DNA of 64,000 nucleotides from Shewanella aestuarii. GTDB taxonomy: Bacteria; Pseudomonadota; Gammaproteobacteria; Enterobacterales; Shewanellaceae. Position 1 is the stretch's first letter, and every line of letters starts with the position of its first letter. The translations under genes and the position numbers were made by a program. The notes beneath the pieces were generated by a model that had not been told where the DNA came from, made no database searches, and saw only the letters and a list, made by a program, of their open reading frames with translations. The stretch is from positions 682,001 to 746,000 of the forward strand of contig NZ_BMOT01000001.1 of NCBI RefSeq assembly GCF_014647215.1, in the 5' to 3' direction. Positions 19,091 through 27,074 of this stretch are shown here, piece after piece.

Positions 19091-19122
19091 AATACCCTCT
19101 TCAAGCAAATCAATAAAATCCT

Positions 19123-19154
19123 ATCCAAAGGGAGAGTTGCCAGTCCCTTTGGAT
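19123..19154 (-). terminator. Hairpin between pepN and DUF2835
   Basis: An 11-bp perfect inverted repeat (ATCCAAAGGGA / TCCCTTTGGAT) with a 10-base loop lies directly after pepN. On the minus strand it is followed by AGGATTTTATTG, a weak T tract. It probably terminates or attenuates the pepN message before the DUF2835 gene. Confidence 0.65.
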
Positions 19155-19168
19155 GGGGTATTTACTCA

Positions 19169-21727
19169 TTAATTAAGCGCTTTATTAACCTTCTCAAATA
19201 GATCTTTTGATAGATCTGGCAGGCTTTGCAAGCTAACAAGGGCCTGTTTCATCAAGTCTTGTCGAGTTTGGTCAAATTTTGCAAATTGGATTAATGGCGT
19301 AATCATCCGAGATGCCACTTGCGGATTAGATTTATTAAGCTTAACCAAAATCTGAGTTAAATACGCATACCCCGCGCCATCTTTACGGTGAAATTGGTAT
19401 GTATTGCCTGCTGCAAATGCACCTATTAACGAGCGTACACGGTTGGGATTACTAAAGCTAAAGCTACTATGGTGAGTAAGATGTTTTATCGAATCTATAA
19501 CATCATCAGTATTTGATAAAGCCTGTAATGTAAACCACTTATCCATTACCAAAGGCGTGGTATGCCAAGTCGCCTCAAAGTCAGCTAACAGAGTACTAAG
19601 ACAATCAAACTGCCCTGTCATAGCGGCTTTTAGCGCTGCCAAGCTGTCGGTCATATTGGATGAGTGATTAAATTGCTCAACAACCAATGCTTCATATTCA
19701 TCTGAAACACTCGAAAGCAACAATAAAGCGACGTTTTTAAATGCCCTAGCCGATGCGACATCAACAACAGATAATTCACGGTATCTTGCTAATAACTCGT
19801 CTTGTGTTGCCACTGCAATTTCTTCAATGACAAATTCGCGGGCAATTTGCAAGCCATCTAGATCAACCGATGAAACTTGTTCAATGAGCGCCGAGGCTGA
19901 TGGAAAACTCAAAATTTCTGACACTAAAGCGGGATCTAAGTCTGCATCCAGAATGACGCCTCTAAATGCCTCAATGACTCGCGAGTCAACCGACATACCT
20001 TCTTTGGCAGAAAGCTGTGCAACGTTATCCCAAACAGACTGACTGAATAATTGCACCGATGCTTCCCAGCAAGCCACTTCACTGCTGGCAAATCGCATAA
20101 TATGGACAAGCTGTTCAAAGGTAAAATCGTATTCAAGTTTCACTGGCGCAGAGAAATCCTGCAGCAATGATGCCACAGGTTTGGCTTCGAAACCGTCAAA
20201 AGTAAATTCTTGTGTCGCTTTATTTACATCTAAAACTTGATTAATTACCGAAACACCATTGGCATTTAATAACTCAATGCTAAATGGAATATGCAGAGTT
20301 TGTCCTTTAACACCTTGACTCTCCACTGATTGCTTCACCGTTAACGTATATTGACCTGACTCAGCGTTAAATTCATCTGCAACTGTGACGACAGGCGTTC
20401 CAGCTTGTGAATACCATCGACGAAATTGCTGTAAATCTTTACCACTAGCTTGTTCCATTGCATTTACAAAATCGTCACAGGTTACGGCTTGTCCATCGTG
20501 GCGTTCAAAGTAACACTTCATTCCCGCCTGGAAACCCGATTCACCCAATATGGTGTGCATCATTCTAATCACTTCGGCGCCCTTGTTATAAACGGTCACG
20601 GTATAGAAGTTATTCATCTCGATGACTGATTCAGGACGAATTGGATGAGACATCGGGCCAGAATCTTCAGCAAATTGTTGGTTTTTCATTACCTTAATCG
20701 CATGAATACGATTAACGGCACGAGAACCTAGATCAGAGCTAAATTCTTGATCACGGAAAACAGTGAGGCCTTCTTTTAAACTAAGCTGAAACCAATCTCG
20801 ACAGGTAACACGATTTCCAGTCCAGTTATGGAAGTATTCATGGCCAACGACAGATTCGATGCCGTGATAGTCTTCATCAGTTGCACTGGCTTTATCGGCC
20901 AAAACATATTTGGTGTTGAATACATTTAAGCCTTTATTTTCCATTGCTCCCATATTGAAAAAATCAACGGCAACAATCATATAAATATCAAGATCGTATT
21001 CAAGCCCGAATCGTTCTTCATCCCATTTCATCGATTTTTTAAGCGAAGTCATAGCATGTTCTGCTTTATGTAAATTACCTTTATCGACAAATACCTGCAG
21101 TTTTACATTGCGACCTGACATGGTAATAAAATGATCTTCAAGCAAATCAAAATCACCCGCGACAATGGCGAATAGATAACTTGGTTTTGGAAAAGGGTCT
21201 TGCCAGCGAACAAAGTGACGTCCAGAACGCGGCATTTCGCCTTGTTCTATTAAATTTCCGTTACTTAATAAAAAAGGAAACTCAGCTTTATCTGCTTCAA
21301 TTCTTACCGTGTAGGTTGCTAATACATCAGGTCGGTCTAAAAAGTATGTGATTCTTCTAAAACCTTCAGCTTCACATTGAGTACAATATGCACCATCAGA
21401 CATATACAAGCCTTCTAAGCTAGTATTCGCCTCTGGGTTCAATGCGGTGATAATTTCTAATTCAAAATCAGATTCAGTAGTTGAAATGATTAGCTGGCTA
21501 TCTGTCTGGCGGTAATCACACCCTTTACCATTTAACTTTACGGAAACTAAATTAAGCTGTTCTCCATCGAGGATCAGATCTAATTGATGTGAATGACAAC
21601 GAGTTACCTTACTTAAAGCAACCACTTTAGTATTTTCACCATCTAAAATGACATTTAAATCAATGTGATTGATAGTAAATATTGGAGCTGTGTAATCTTT
21701 CAAATGTTTGGCTTGAGCTTCAGACAT
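19169..21727 (-). CDS. pepN: Aminopeptidase N (M1 zinc metallopeptidase)
   Basis: An 852-residue M1 aminopeptidase that removes N-terminal residues from peptides in the cytoplasm. The substrate-anchoring GAMEN motif is at about residues 260-264, the zinc motif HEYFH at 296-300 with the third ligand Glu at about 319 (KEGLT), and the catalytic tyrosine in FYTVTVYNKGAEV at about 380. The C-terminal half is the long alpha-helical domain of the family. The ATG at 21727 is preferred over the one two codons upstream because AAGGG lies six bases before it, and the resulting N terminus matches E. coli PepN. It follows the prc terminator. Confidence 0.97.
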   Translation of the reverse strand: MSEAQAKHLKDYTAPIFTINHIDLNVILDGENTKVVALSKVTRCHSHQLDLILDGEQLNLVSVKLNGKGCDYRQTDSQLIISTTESDFELEIITALNPEANTSLEGLYMSDGAYCTQCEAEGFRRITYFLDRPDVLATYTVRIEADKAEFPFLLSNGNLIEQGEMPRSGRHFVRWQDPFPKPSYLFAIVAGDFDLLEDHFITMSGRNVKLQVFVDKGNLHKAEHAMTSLKKSMKWDEERFGLEYDLDIYMIVAVDFFNMGAMENKGLNVFNTKYVLADKASATDEDYHGIESVVGHEYFHNWTGNRVTCRDWFQLSLKEGLTVFRDQEFSSDLGSRAVNRIHAIKVMKNQQFAEDSGPMSHPIRPESVIEMNNFYTVTVYNKGAEVIRMMHTILGESGFQAGMKCYFERHDGQAVTCDDFVNAMEQASGKDLQQFRRWYSQAGTPVVTVADEFNAESGQYTLTVKQSVESQGVKGQTLHIPFSIELLNANGVSVINQVLDVNKATQEFTFDGFEAKPVASLLQDFSAPVKLEYDFTFEQLVHIMRFASSEVACWEASVQLFSQSVWDNVAQLSAKEGMSVDSRVIEAFRGVILDADLDPALVSEILSFPSASALIEQVSSVDLDGLQIAREFVIEEIAVATQDELLARYRELSVVDVASARAFKNVALLLLSSVSDEYEALVVEQFNHSSNMTDSLAALKAAMTGQFDCLSTLLADFEATWHTTPLVMDKWFTLQALSNTDDVIDSIKHLTHHSSFSFSNPNRVRSLIGAFAAGNTYQFHRKDGAGYAYLTQILVKLNKSNPQVASRMITPLIQFAKFDQTRQDLMKQALVSLQSLPDLSKDLFEKVNKALN

Positions 21728-21759
21728 TATCATCCCTTACAAATTTTATTTTTTATAAC

Positions 21760-21785
21760 AAAAAACGCGCTAATGCGCGTTTTTA
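21760..21785 (-). terminator. Terminator of prc
   Basis: AAAACGCGC and GCGCGTTTT form a perfect stem around the four-base loop ATTA (minus-strand reading) and continue into a T run, between prc and pepN. Confidence 0.92.
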
Positions 21786-21800
21786 ATTGATTGTTTTTAA

Positions 21801-23852
21801 CTATTGAGTAGGCGCTTTAGCTAACTTTTCTGCATCAACCATATCCAACATGATAAGTGCCGTCTCATCTAAGAATGGATCCGGGATTTTTGCATCCTTA
21901 TCATCTTCAATATCATCTAATGTTTTAACCACCTCAAGACCATCGGCCACTCGGCGTTCATTCGTTCTATCCAGTGCACGTTTATCATCATCTTCACGAG
22001 ACTTAATCCGTTCACTTTCCACTAGCGAAATGGTTTTATCATCATGGTGCTTTTTAAATTCAGCGATATCAGCATTAATATAACCAAACTCAACATCAGC
22101 ACTAATACGTTGTTGATGTTTAGTTGTTAGCTGGTTGACTAACTCAGGAGCGATATTGCCTAAGGTGCTGTATTGCGCAACAGGAACCTTATCCCAAGGT
22201 AAGGCATTTTTCTCTTCAGATTCGCCATACTCTCCAGGCTCTAACGCACTTGGATACAGAATATCAGGTGTCACGCCTTTAAGTTGTGTGCTGCCACCAT
22301 TGATTCGATAGAACTTAGCTATGGTATATTGAACATGTCCAATGGGTTTGTCGTACATATCATAGATACGACCTAAGCTCTTATGCTGCTGCACCGTTCC
22401 CTTACCAAAGGTAGGTTCGCCAACAATCAAAGCACGTTCGTAATCTTGTAGTGCCGCAGCAAAAATCTCAGAAGCTGAAGCACTGTAGCGGTCAACCATC
22501 ACAGATAACGGACCATCATAAGCACTCTTACCGTCGTTATCTCTATTTTGGTTCACTCTACCATTGGCATCACGAATTTGAACAACAGGTCCCATGTCGA
22601 TAAACAATCCGGTAAGTAATGTCGCTTCGGTCAACGCACCGCCACCATTACCACGCAAATCGATGATTACGCCTTCAACTTGTTGCTCTTTTAATTTGGT
22701 CAGTTCTTTGGCGACATCTTCAGATAGGTTCATGTAAAACCCAGGGATCTGAATAACGCCCACTTTTCGATTGGCAAATTCGCCTTCTTTAGGCTCAACC
22801 ACTTTAGAGGTTGCGGCGCGGTCTTCTAGACGAATTTTATCTCGCACTATTGTGACATTAAATGGTTGAGCGTTAGCGCCACCTTTCTTAGGCAATATTT
22901 GTAGGACAACTTCACTGCCCTTAGGCCCTTTGATCAGTTCAACTACATCATCTAATCGCCAGCCAATCACATCGACAATTTCTTTATCTTTTTGGCCTAC
23001 ACCGACAATTTTATCTTCTGGAGATAGTTTTTCGCTTAACGCAGCCGGACCACCGGCAACCAAACTTTTTATGACTGTGTAGTCATCATCCATTTGTAAT
23101 ACCGCACCGATACCTTCAAGGCTGAGGTTCATCTCCATTTGGAAACGTTCTGCATTACGAGGCGATAAATAGCTAGTGTGGGGCTCAACCGTTCTGGCAA
23201 ACGAGTTCATCACTGTCTGGAAAACATCTTCGCTATGGGTTTGACTTAAACGTTTGATTGCATTGTTATAACGTTTATTCAGGATATCGACAATCTCATC
23301 CCACTTCTTGCCCGTAAGCTTTAAATTTAGTGCATCATACTTTACACGTTGACGCCACAATTCATTCAGCTCAGCCTCATCTTTTGGCCATGCTGCGTCT
23401 TTACGATCAAATTCGTAGGCATCACCCTGCTGAGTAAAGTCAAACTCTTTATCTAGTAAGGTTAGTGCGTAGGCAAAGCGTTCGTAACGACGAGCCTGCA
23501 AGACATCAAACATTTTATAAGCAGGAGAAATATCTCCCGCTTTGACCATATCATCAAACTGATCTTTATATTGGTCAAAACCATTGATATCGGCTTGAGT
23601 TAGCACGTTACGACGATAATCAAGCTGCTCTAAAAAGCGAGCATAGATCTGCTCAGAAAAAGCATCATCTAAATCAAAGCGATGGTAATGCGCACGAGTA
23701 AATAAATTAGTTACACGCTTACTGGCGACTTGATGTTGTGGCTCTTGGGCTAGTTTGGGTAACTCGCTGATTTGAATCGTTGGTGAAATTGCCCATGCAG
23801 AGAATCCTGCTAATGCACAAGCAATTGAAGCGGCCAATGTGAGTTTTCGCAT
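21801..23852 (-). CDS. prc: Tail-specific protease (carboxy-terminal processing peptidase, S41)
   Basis: A 683-residue periplasmic protease that degrades misfolded or tagged proteins and trims lipoproteins and penicillin-binding protein 3 in E. coli. After a signal peptide (about residues 1-22) come an N-terminal domain, a PDZ domain (about 235-325; LSLEGIGAVLQMDD) and the S41 protease domain with LRGNGGGALTEA. The catalytic dyad is Ser459 in RYSASASEIF and Lys484 in TFGKGTVQ. AGGAG lies 10 bases before the ATG at 23852; two TTG codons just upstream are nearer to it and could also serve as starts. It precedes proQ's 3' end by a short gap, the same order as in E. coli. Confidence 0.96.
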   Translation of the reverse strand: MRKLTLAASIACALAGFSAWAISPTIQISELPKLAQEPQHQVASKRVTNLFTRAHYHRFDLDDAFSEQIYARFLEQLDYRRNVLTQADINGFDQYKDQFDDMVKAGDISPAYKMFDVLQARRYERFAYALTLLDKEFDFTQQGDAYEFDRKDAAWPKDEAELNELWRQRVKYDALNLKLTGKKWDEIVDILNKRYNNAIKRLSQTHSEDVFQTVMNSFARTVEPHTSYLSPRNAERFQMEMNLSLEGIGAVLQMDDDYTVIKSLVAGGPAALSEKLSPEDKIVGVGQKDKEIVDVIGWRLDDVVELIKGPKGSEVVLQILPKKGGANAQPFNVTIVRDKIRLEDRAATSKVVEPKEGEFANRKVGVIQIPGFYMNLSEDVAKELTKLKEQQVEGVIIDLRGNGGGALTEATLLTGLFIDMGPVVQIRDANGRVNQNRDNDGKSAYDGPLSVMVDRYSASASEIFAAALQDYERALIVGEPTFGKGTVQQHKSLGRIYDMYDKPIGHVQYTIAKFYRINGGSTQLKGVTPDILYPSALEPGEYGESEEKNALPWDKVPVAQYSTLGNIAPELVNQLTTKHQQRISADVEFGYINADIAEFKKHHDDKTISLVESERIKSREDDDKRALDRTNERRVADGLEVVKTLDDIEDDKDAKIPDPFLDETALIMLDMVDAEKLAKAPTQ

Positions 23853-23874
23853 CAACAAGTTACTCCTTTAAAAT

Positions 23875-24498
23875 TTATAATAGTATGTGATCTACACGTA
23901 CTTTGATGCTCAAACCAGAATCTAACTGGACATGTACATCTTCTTTTTTGATGTCGGTAATCGTGCCAGCTACAGGCGATGCGCCTAATTTAACGTTCAC
24001 ACGTTGATTAGTGGTTAACTCTGCCAATTTTGCAGGAACGAGATTAACTACAGGTGCAGCTACCACAGCAGGCTTGTCTTTCTTGACCGCCGGACGAGGC
24101 TTAGCAGCCACTTTTTTAGCTGGTTTCTTAGCCGCTGCTTTTGGCGCTTGCGCTTGGCGCTTAGCTTTTGCTTTATCTTGGCTTTCTTTCAACGTGGATT
24201 GAGCATGATCAATATGCTCTTGTTCTAACTCACCACAATCGTTGCCATCTAAATCGACACGTTGTACACCAGCTTTGACGCCTTTAAGGTATCTCCAGCT
24301 GCTAGTGTAACGACGTAGAGCTACACGAAGTTGTGTTTTACTGACCTTAGAATCATCAGCTAACCGTTCAGCCAAGTCTTGAAATAAACCAATTTTTAAT
24401 GGCTTTGTGTCGCCTTCCGCAATAAAGCATAAAGGAAAAGTTTCATATAAATACGCTAAAATTGCGTTGGTGTCGGTCAACTTGTCTGTTGATTCCAT
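23875..24498 (-). CDS. proQ: ProQ RNA chaperone
   Basis: A 207-residue RNA-binding protein. The N-terminal FinO/ProQ domain (about residues 1-120) binds structured small RNAs and 3' ends; LRRYTSSWRYLKGVKAG is the conserved basic face. A lysine/alanine/proline-rich linker (about 125-155) leads to a C-terminal Tudor-like/Hfq-like domain (about 158-207, ending SIKVRVDHILL). The ATG at 24498 has GGAAG five bases upstream. The gene directly precedes prc, as in enterobacteria. Confidence 0.95.
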   Translation of the reverse strand: MESTDKLTDTNAILAYLYETFPLCFIAEGDTKPLKIGLFQDLAERLADDSKVSKTQLRVALRRYTSSWRYLKGVKAGVQRVDLDGNDCGELEQEHIDHAQSTLKESQDKAKAKRQAQAPKAAAKKPAKKVAAKPRPAVKKDKPAVVAAPVVNLVPAKLAELTTNQRVNVKLGASPVAGTITDIKKEDVHVQLDSGLSIKVRVDHILL

Positions 24499-24778
24499 TT
24501 TTACTTCCACGTTAAATAAGGGGACTAAGTTGGCAAATAATTATTTCGCCGATAGTCGTTCATCTTTTGCTAAGTATTTCAGTATTACTGACACTTAACC
24601 TATAAATTAGCACTAACAACTGCATTGCTAAAGCCTTGGAAACAAAGCTTAACAAATTTGCAGCGGTTTAGACTAGTCTCTCTTTGGGACTATTGTAAAA
24701 ATAGCACGCCATTGTGTCGGCTATTATAAAGCTCGTTGCGGCGATTGCGACAATCATTTGCCTCATATTGCTGGCATT

Positions 24779-25237
24779 TTAACCAAATAAGCAATTTTCA
24801 AACTGTTTTACTAGCAATTCAATCCCAACTTGATCATCTTCATCGAAACGATTTAGCAGTGGACTATCAATATCGAGCACGGCAATCACTTGCCCATTCT
24901 GTCTTACTGGAACAACAATTTCAGAGTTACTCGCAGCATCACAGGCAATATGACCGTCAAATTGATGCACGTCGGCTACTCTTTGAGTGATATTTAATAC
25001 TGCTGCAGTGCCACAAACACCTTTGCCAAATTCAATTCGGGTACAAGCGACTTTACCTTGAAATGGCCCAAGAACGAGTTGGCCATTTTTGACAATATAA
25101 AATCCAGCCCAATTCAAATCCTGCAAATTATCATTAATCAATGCAGAGAAATTGGCCATAGCTGCAATTAAATCATCTTCATCGGCCAAAAGGGCTTCCG
25201 CTTGACGAATGAGTGTTTCGTAAAATGCTGCTTTCAT
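24779..25237 (-). CDS. msrC: Free methionine-(R)-sulfoxide reductase, GAF domain
   Basis: A 152-residue single GAF-domain enzyme (YebR, fRMsr) that reduces free methionine-R-sulfoxide. The three conserved cysteines are seen in VACTRI, KGVCGTA and HIACDAASNSEIVVP, and WAGFY and VLDIDSP are family hallmarks. It lies upstream of proQ and prc in the same direction, matching the E. coli order prc-proQ-yebR-yebS-yebT, although here yebS/yebT homologues run the other way. GAGGA precedes the ATG. The 280 bases between it and proQ hold no gene and probably carry the proQ promoter. Confidence 0.95.
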   Translation of the reverse strand: MKAAFYETLIRQAEALLADEDDLIAAMANFSALINDNLQDLNWAGFYIVKNGQLVLGPFQGKVACTRIEFGKGVCGTAAVLNITQRVADVHQFDGHIACDAASNSEIVVPVRQNGQVIAVLDIDSPLLNRFDEDDQVGIELLVKQFENCLFG

Positions 25238-25310
25238 TTTTAATCCTCGAACCTAAAACGATGTCATACTCTAATGTGCACAGACTACCAGTAGTTGCTG
25301 TTAATGAAAA

Positions 25311-25592
25311 TTAATCTTGTTTAACAGTCTTCTTTTTAGGTTTTGGCTCAGCTGCTTTTGTTTTTACAACACCTTTAAGTAAATTCCCAAGCTCATCTTT
25401 GTTATTGGCAAGGTAAAATGCCAATTGTTCGCAAGTGTTCTCATCTAAATTGACATCAGAAGCTGACAGGAAAGGGACTAAACTGTCTACAACATCAAGC
25501 ATTTTATCGTAGGCATCAGCTTCTTTCTTCGATGTAAATGTCATCTTCTCAACCCCTTCTCTTACCACGACAAACTGGGTAATCACTGCCAT
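25311..25592 (-). CDS. yebG: YebG, SOS-induced protein
   Basis: A 93-residue protein matching YebG of E. coli, with the shared core VREGVEKMTFTSKKEADAYD followed by KMLD. Its function is unsettled; it is a member of the LexA regulon in E. coli. The C-terminal tail is lysine-rich (KPKKKTVKQ). A textbook LexA box lies 13 bases upstream of the start codon, so DNA damage should induce it. It is a single-gene unit between msrC and the divergent letA genes. Confidence 0.94.
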   Translation of the reverse strand: MAVITQFVVVREGVEKMTFTSKKEADAYDKMLDVVDSLVPFLSASDVNLDENTCEQLAFYLANNKDELGNLLKGVVKTKAAEPKPKKKTVKQD

Positions 25593-25604
25593 GAACGTAT
25601 CTCC

Positions 25605-25622
25605 ACTGTTTTTATATACAGT
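25605..25622 (-). promoter_or_regulatory. LexA (SOS) box of yebG
   Basis: ACTGTTTTTATATACAGT contains CTG-N10-CAG with an AT-rich spacer, the LexA consensus of gammaproteobacteria. It lies directly upstream of the yebG start codon. Confidence 0.93.
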
Positions 25623-25765
25623 GCAAAGATTGACATAGATAAAGGGTTGAGCGCAATAGAAAATTGATTTGTTTCAACAATTGCTTCGATATTATTAATA
25701 TAAGTTGGCATTATCGTATAATATAAACGACTTATTGATGACGGATAGCCTTAATAACAACCATA

Positions 25766-26398
25766 ATGTCTGAACCCAAATCATTTAAAGCGGTAATACT
25801 TTGTCGCTCCTGTGACTTCGTCATTAGAAAGCGCGCTTTGCCTTCTAATGTAAGAGCCTTGTGTCCAAGGTGCGATACAGCCTTGTATGACACCCCCTAT
25901 TGTTCCTTAAATGGTCTGCTTGCATTATGCATTACCGCTCTTATCGTGTTTTTTCCTGCTAACTTATTACCCGTACTCGAAATCAATTTCCTTGGAAGCG
26001 TTCGCACAACAACGGTTTACCAAACTGCTGTCGAAGTTTGGGGACAAGGATATTGGGTCGTGGGTTTGGCAGTGCTCGCTTCTGCGGTTATTGCTCCTGC
26101 ATTACTGATTTTGTCAATTTTGATGCAAGTGTTAATCATCAAATTGAATTTACGCTCTCTATTTTGGCAAAGTGTCTATCGACGTTTACTTAAAAATCAT
26201 GGGCTGTTATCACAAATGACCATGTTAGAAATCTATGTGATAAGTTTTCTTGTGTCAGCGTTTCAATTATCAGATTTTTCTGATGTCTATTTTGGCATGG
26301 GCACCTTAAGTTTTACCTTGCTTTTTCTCGCTATTCTTTTTTTACAACGCGAGTACAACCTTGAACATATGTGGAGCTATGTCCATGTCGAAAAATGA
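25766..26398 (+). CDS. LetA/PqiA-family inner-membrane protein, N-terminal half as a separate gene
   Basis: A 210-residue membrane protein equal to the first half of LetA (YebS) of E. coli. A zinc-ribbon-like cysteine set opens it (LCRSCDF and LCPRCDT), followed by four predicted membrane helices (about residues 50-70, 95-120, 150-170 and 175-195). LetA partners with the MCE protein LetB in moving lipids between inner and outer membrane. In E. coli LetA is one chain of two such modules; here the second module is a separate gene that overlaps the end of this one by 14 bases, so the two are probably translationally coupled and assemble together. No strong ribosome-binding site precedes the ATG. 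Confidence 0.88.
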   Translation: MSEPKSFKAVILCRSCDFVIRKRALPSNVRALCPRCDTALYDTPYCSLNGLLALCITALIVFFPANLLPVLEINFLGSVRTTTVYQTAVEVWGQGYWVVGLAVLASAVIAPALLILSILMQVLIIKLNLRSLFWQSVYRRLLKNHGLLSQMTMLEIYVISFLVSAFQLSDFSDVYFGMGTLSFTLLFLAILFLQREYNLEHMWSYVHVEK

Positions 26399-27074
26399 TA
26401 ATGGCTTGCCAGAGCTTATTCCTCAGTATGCGATTGCTGCTGATGAACAAGCTAATGAAACTCCTCAGGGGCTCAAAATGGGGCTTTGTCTTTGTGCAAC
26501 CTGTAAAAAAGTTAATGCACTCACAGAGCAATACTGTAGCCGTTGCCACTCTCCATTAAGCGCACGAAATTATGCTAGTATCCAGCAAAGCTGGGCCTTA
26601 CTGATTACTGCGACAATTTTATTAATATTGGCAAATATTTATCCCATCACCTTATTAACTAATCGTGGTGTGGTGACTAATGACACTATTTTTAGTGGTA
26701 TTGCTCATTTGGTTAAATCAGGCATGTTTCCTATTGCCATTATTGTCTTCACCGCCAGTATCCTTGTCCCCTGGCTAAAGATATTGGGTTTGGGACTGTA
26801 TTTAAGTGCGATTAGTTTTAATATCCCAATATCAAAACGCAAAATGATGGTGGGTTTTCACATTATTGAGTGGATTGGACGCTGGTCAATGTTAGATTTA
26901 TTTGTCATCTCATTGACAGTGGCGTTGGTCAATATGGGGCAATTATTAGATGCAAAACCCGCACCGGCAGCAACGGCTTTCGCCTTAGTCATTTTACTTA
27001 CACAACTCGCAGCAAAAGTGTTAGACACTCGCTTACTATGGGACCGTTTGGAAACGCATGATGACACAAATTGA
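26385..27074 (+). CDS. LetA/PqiA-family inner-membrane protein, C-terminal half as a separate gene
   Basis: A 229-residue membrane protein equal to the second module of E. coli LetA (YebS). It opens with a second cysteine set (LCATCKKV and YCSRCHSPL) and has four predicted helices, including IGRWSMLDLFVISLTVAL, which is nearly identical in E. coli YebS. The ATG at 26385 is chosen because GGAG lies eight bases upstream; an ATG two codons earlier is too close. Its end overlaps the start of letB by 17 bases, so all three genes form one operon for a LetAB-type lipid transport machine. Confidence 0.9.
   Translation: MSKNDNGLPELIPQYAIAADEQANETPQGLKMGLCLCATCKKVNALTEQYCSRCHSPLSARNYASIQQSWALLITATILLILANIYPITLLTNRGVVTNDTIFSGIAHLVKSGMFPIAIIVFTASILVPWLKILGLGLYLSAISFNIPISKRKMMVGFHIIEWIGRWSMLDLFVISLTVALVNMGQLLDAKPAPAATAFALVILLTQLAAKVLDTRLLWDRLETHDDTN

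Noticed and set aside
26361..26400. Possible programmed frameshift joining the two LetA halves
   Set aside because: The second gene has its own GGAG-ATG signal, and I see no good slippery heptamer at the overlap. Translational coupling explains the overlap.
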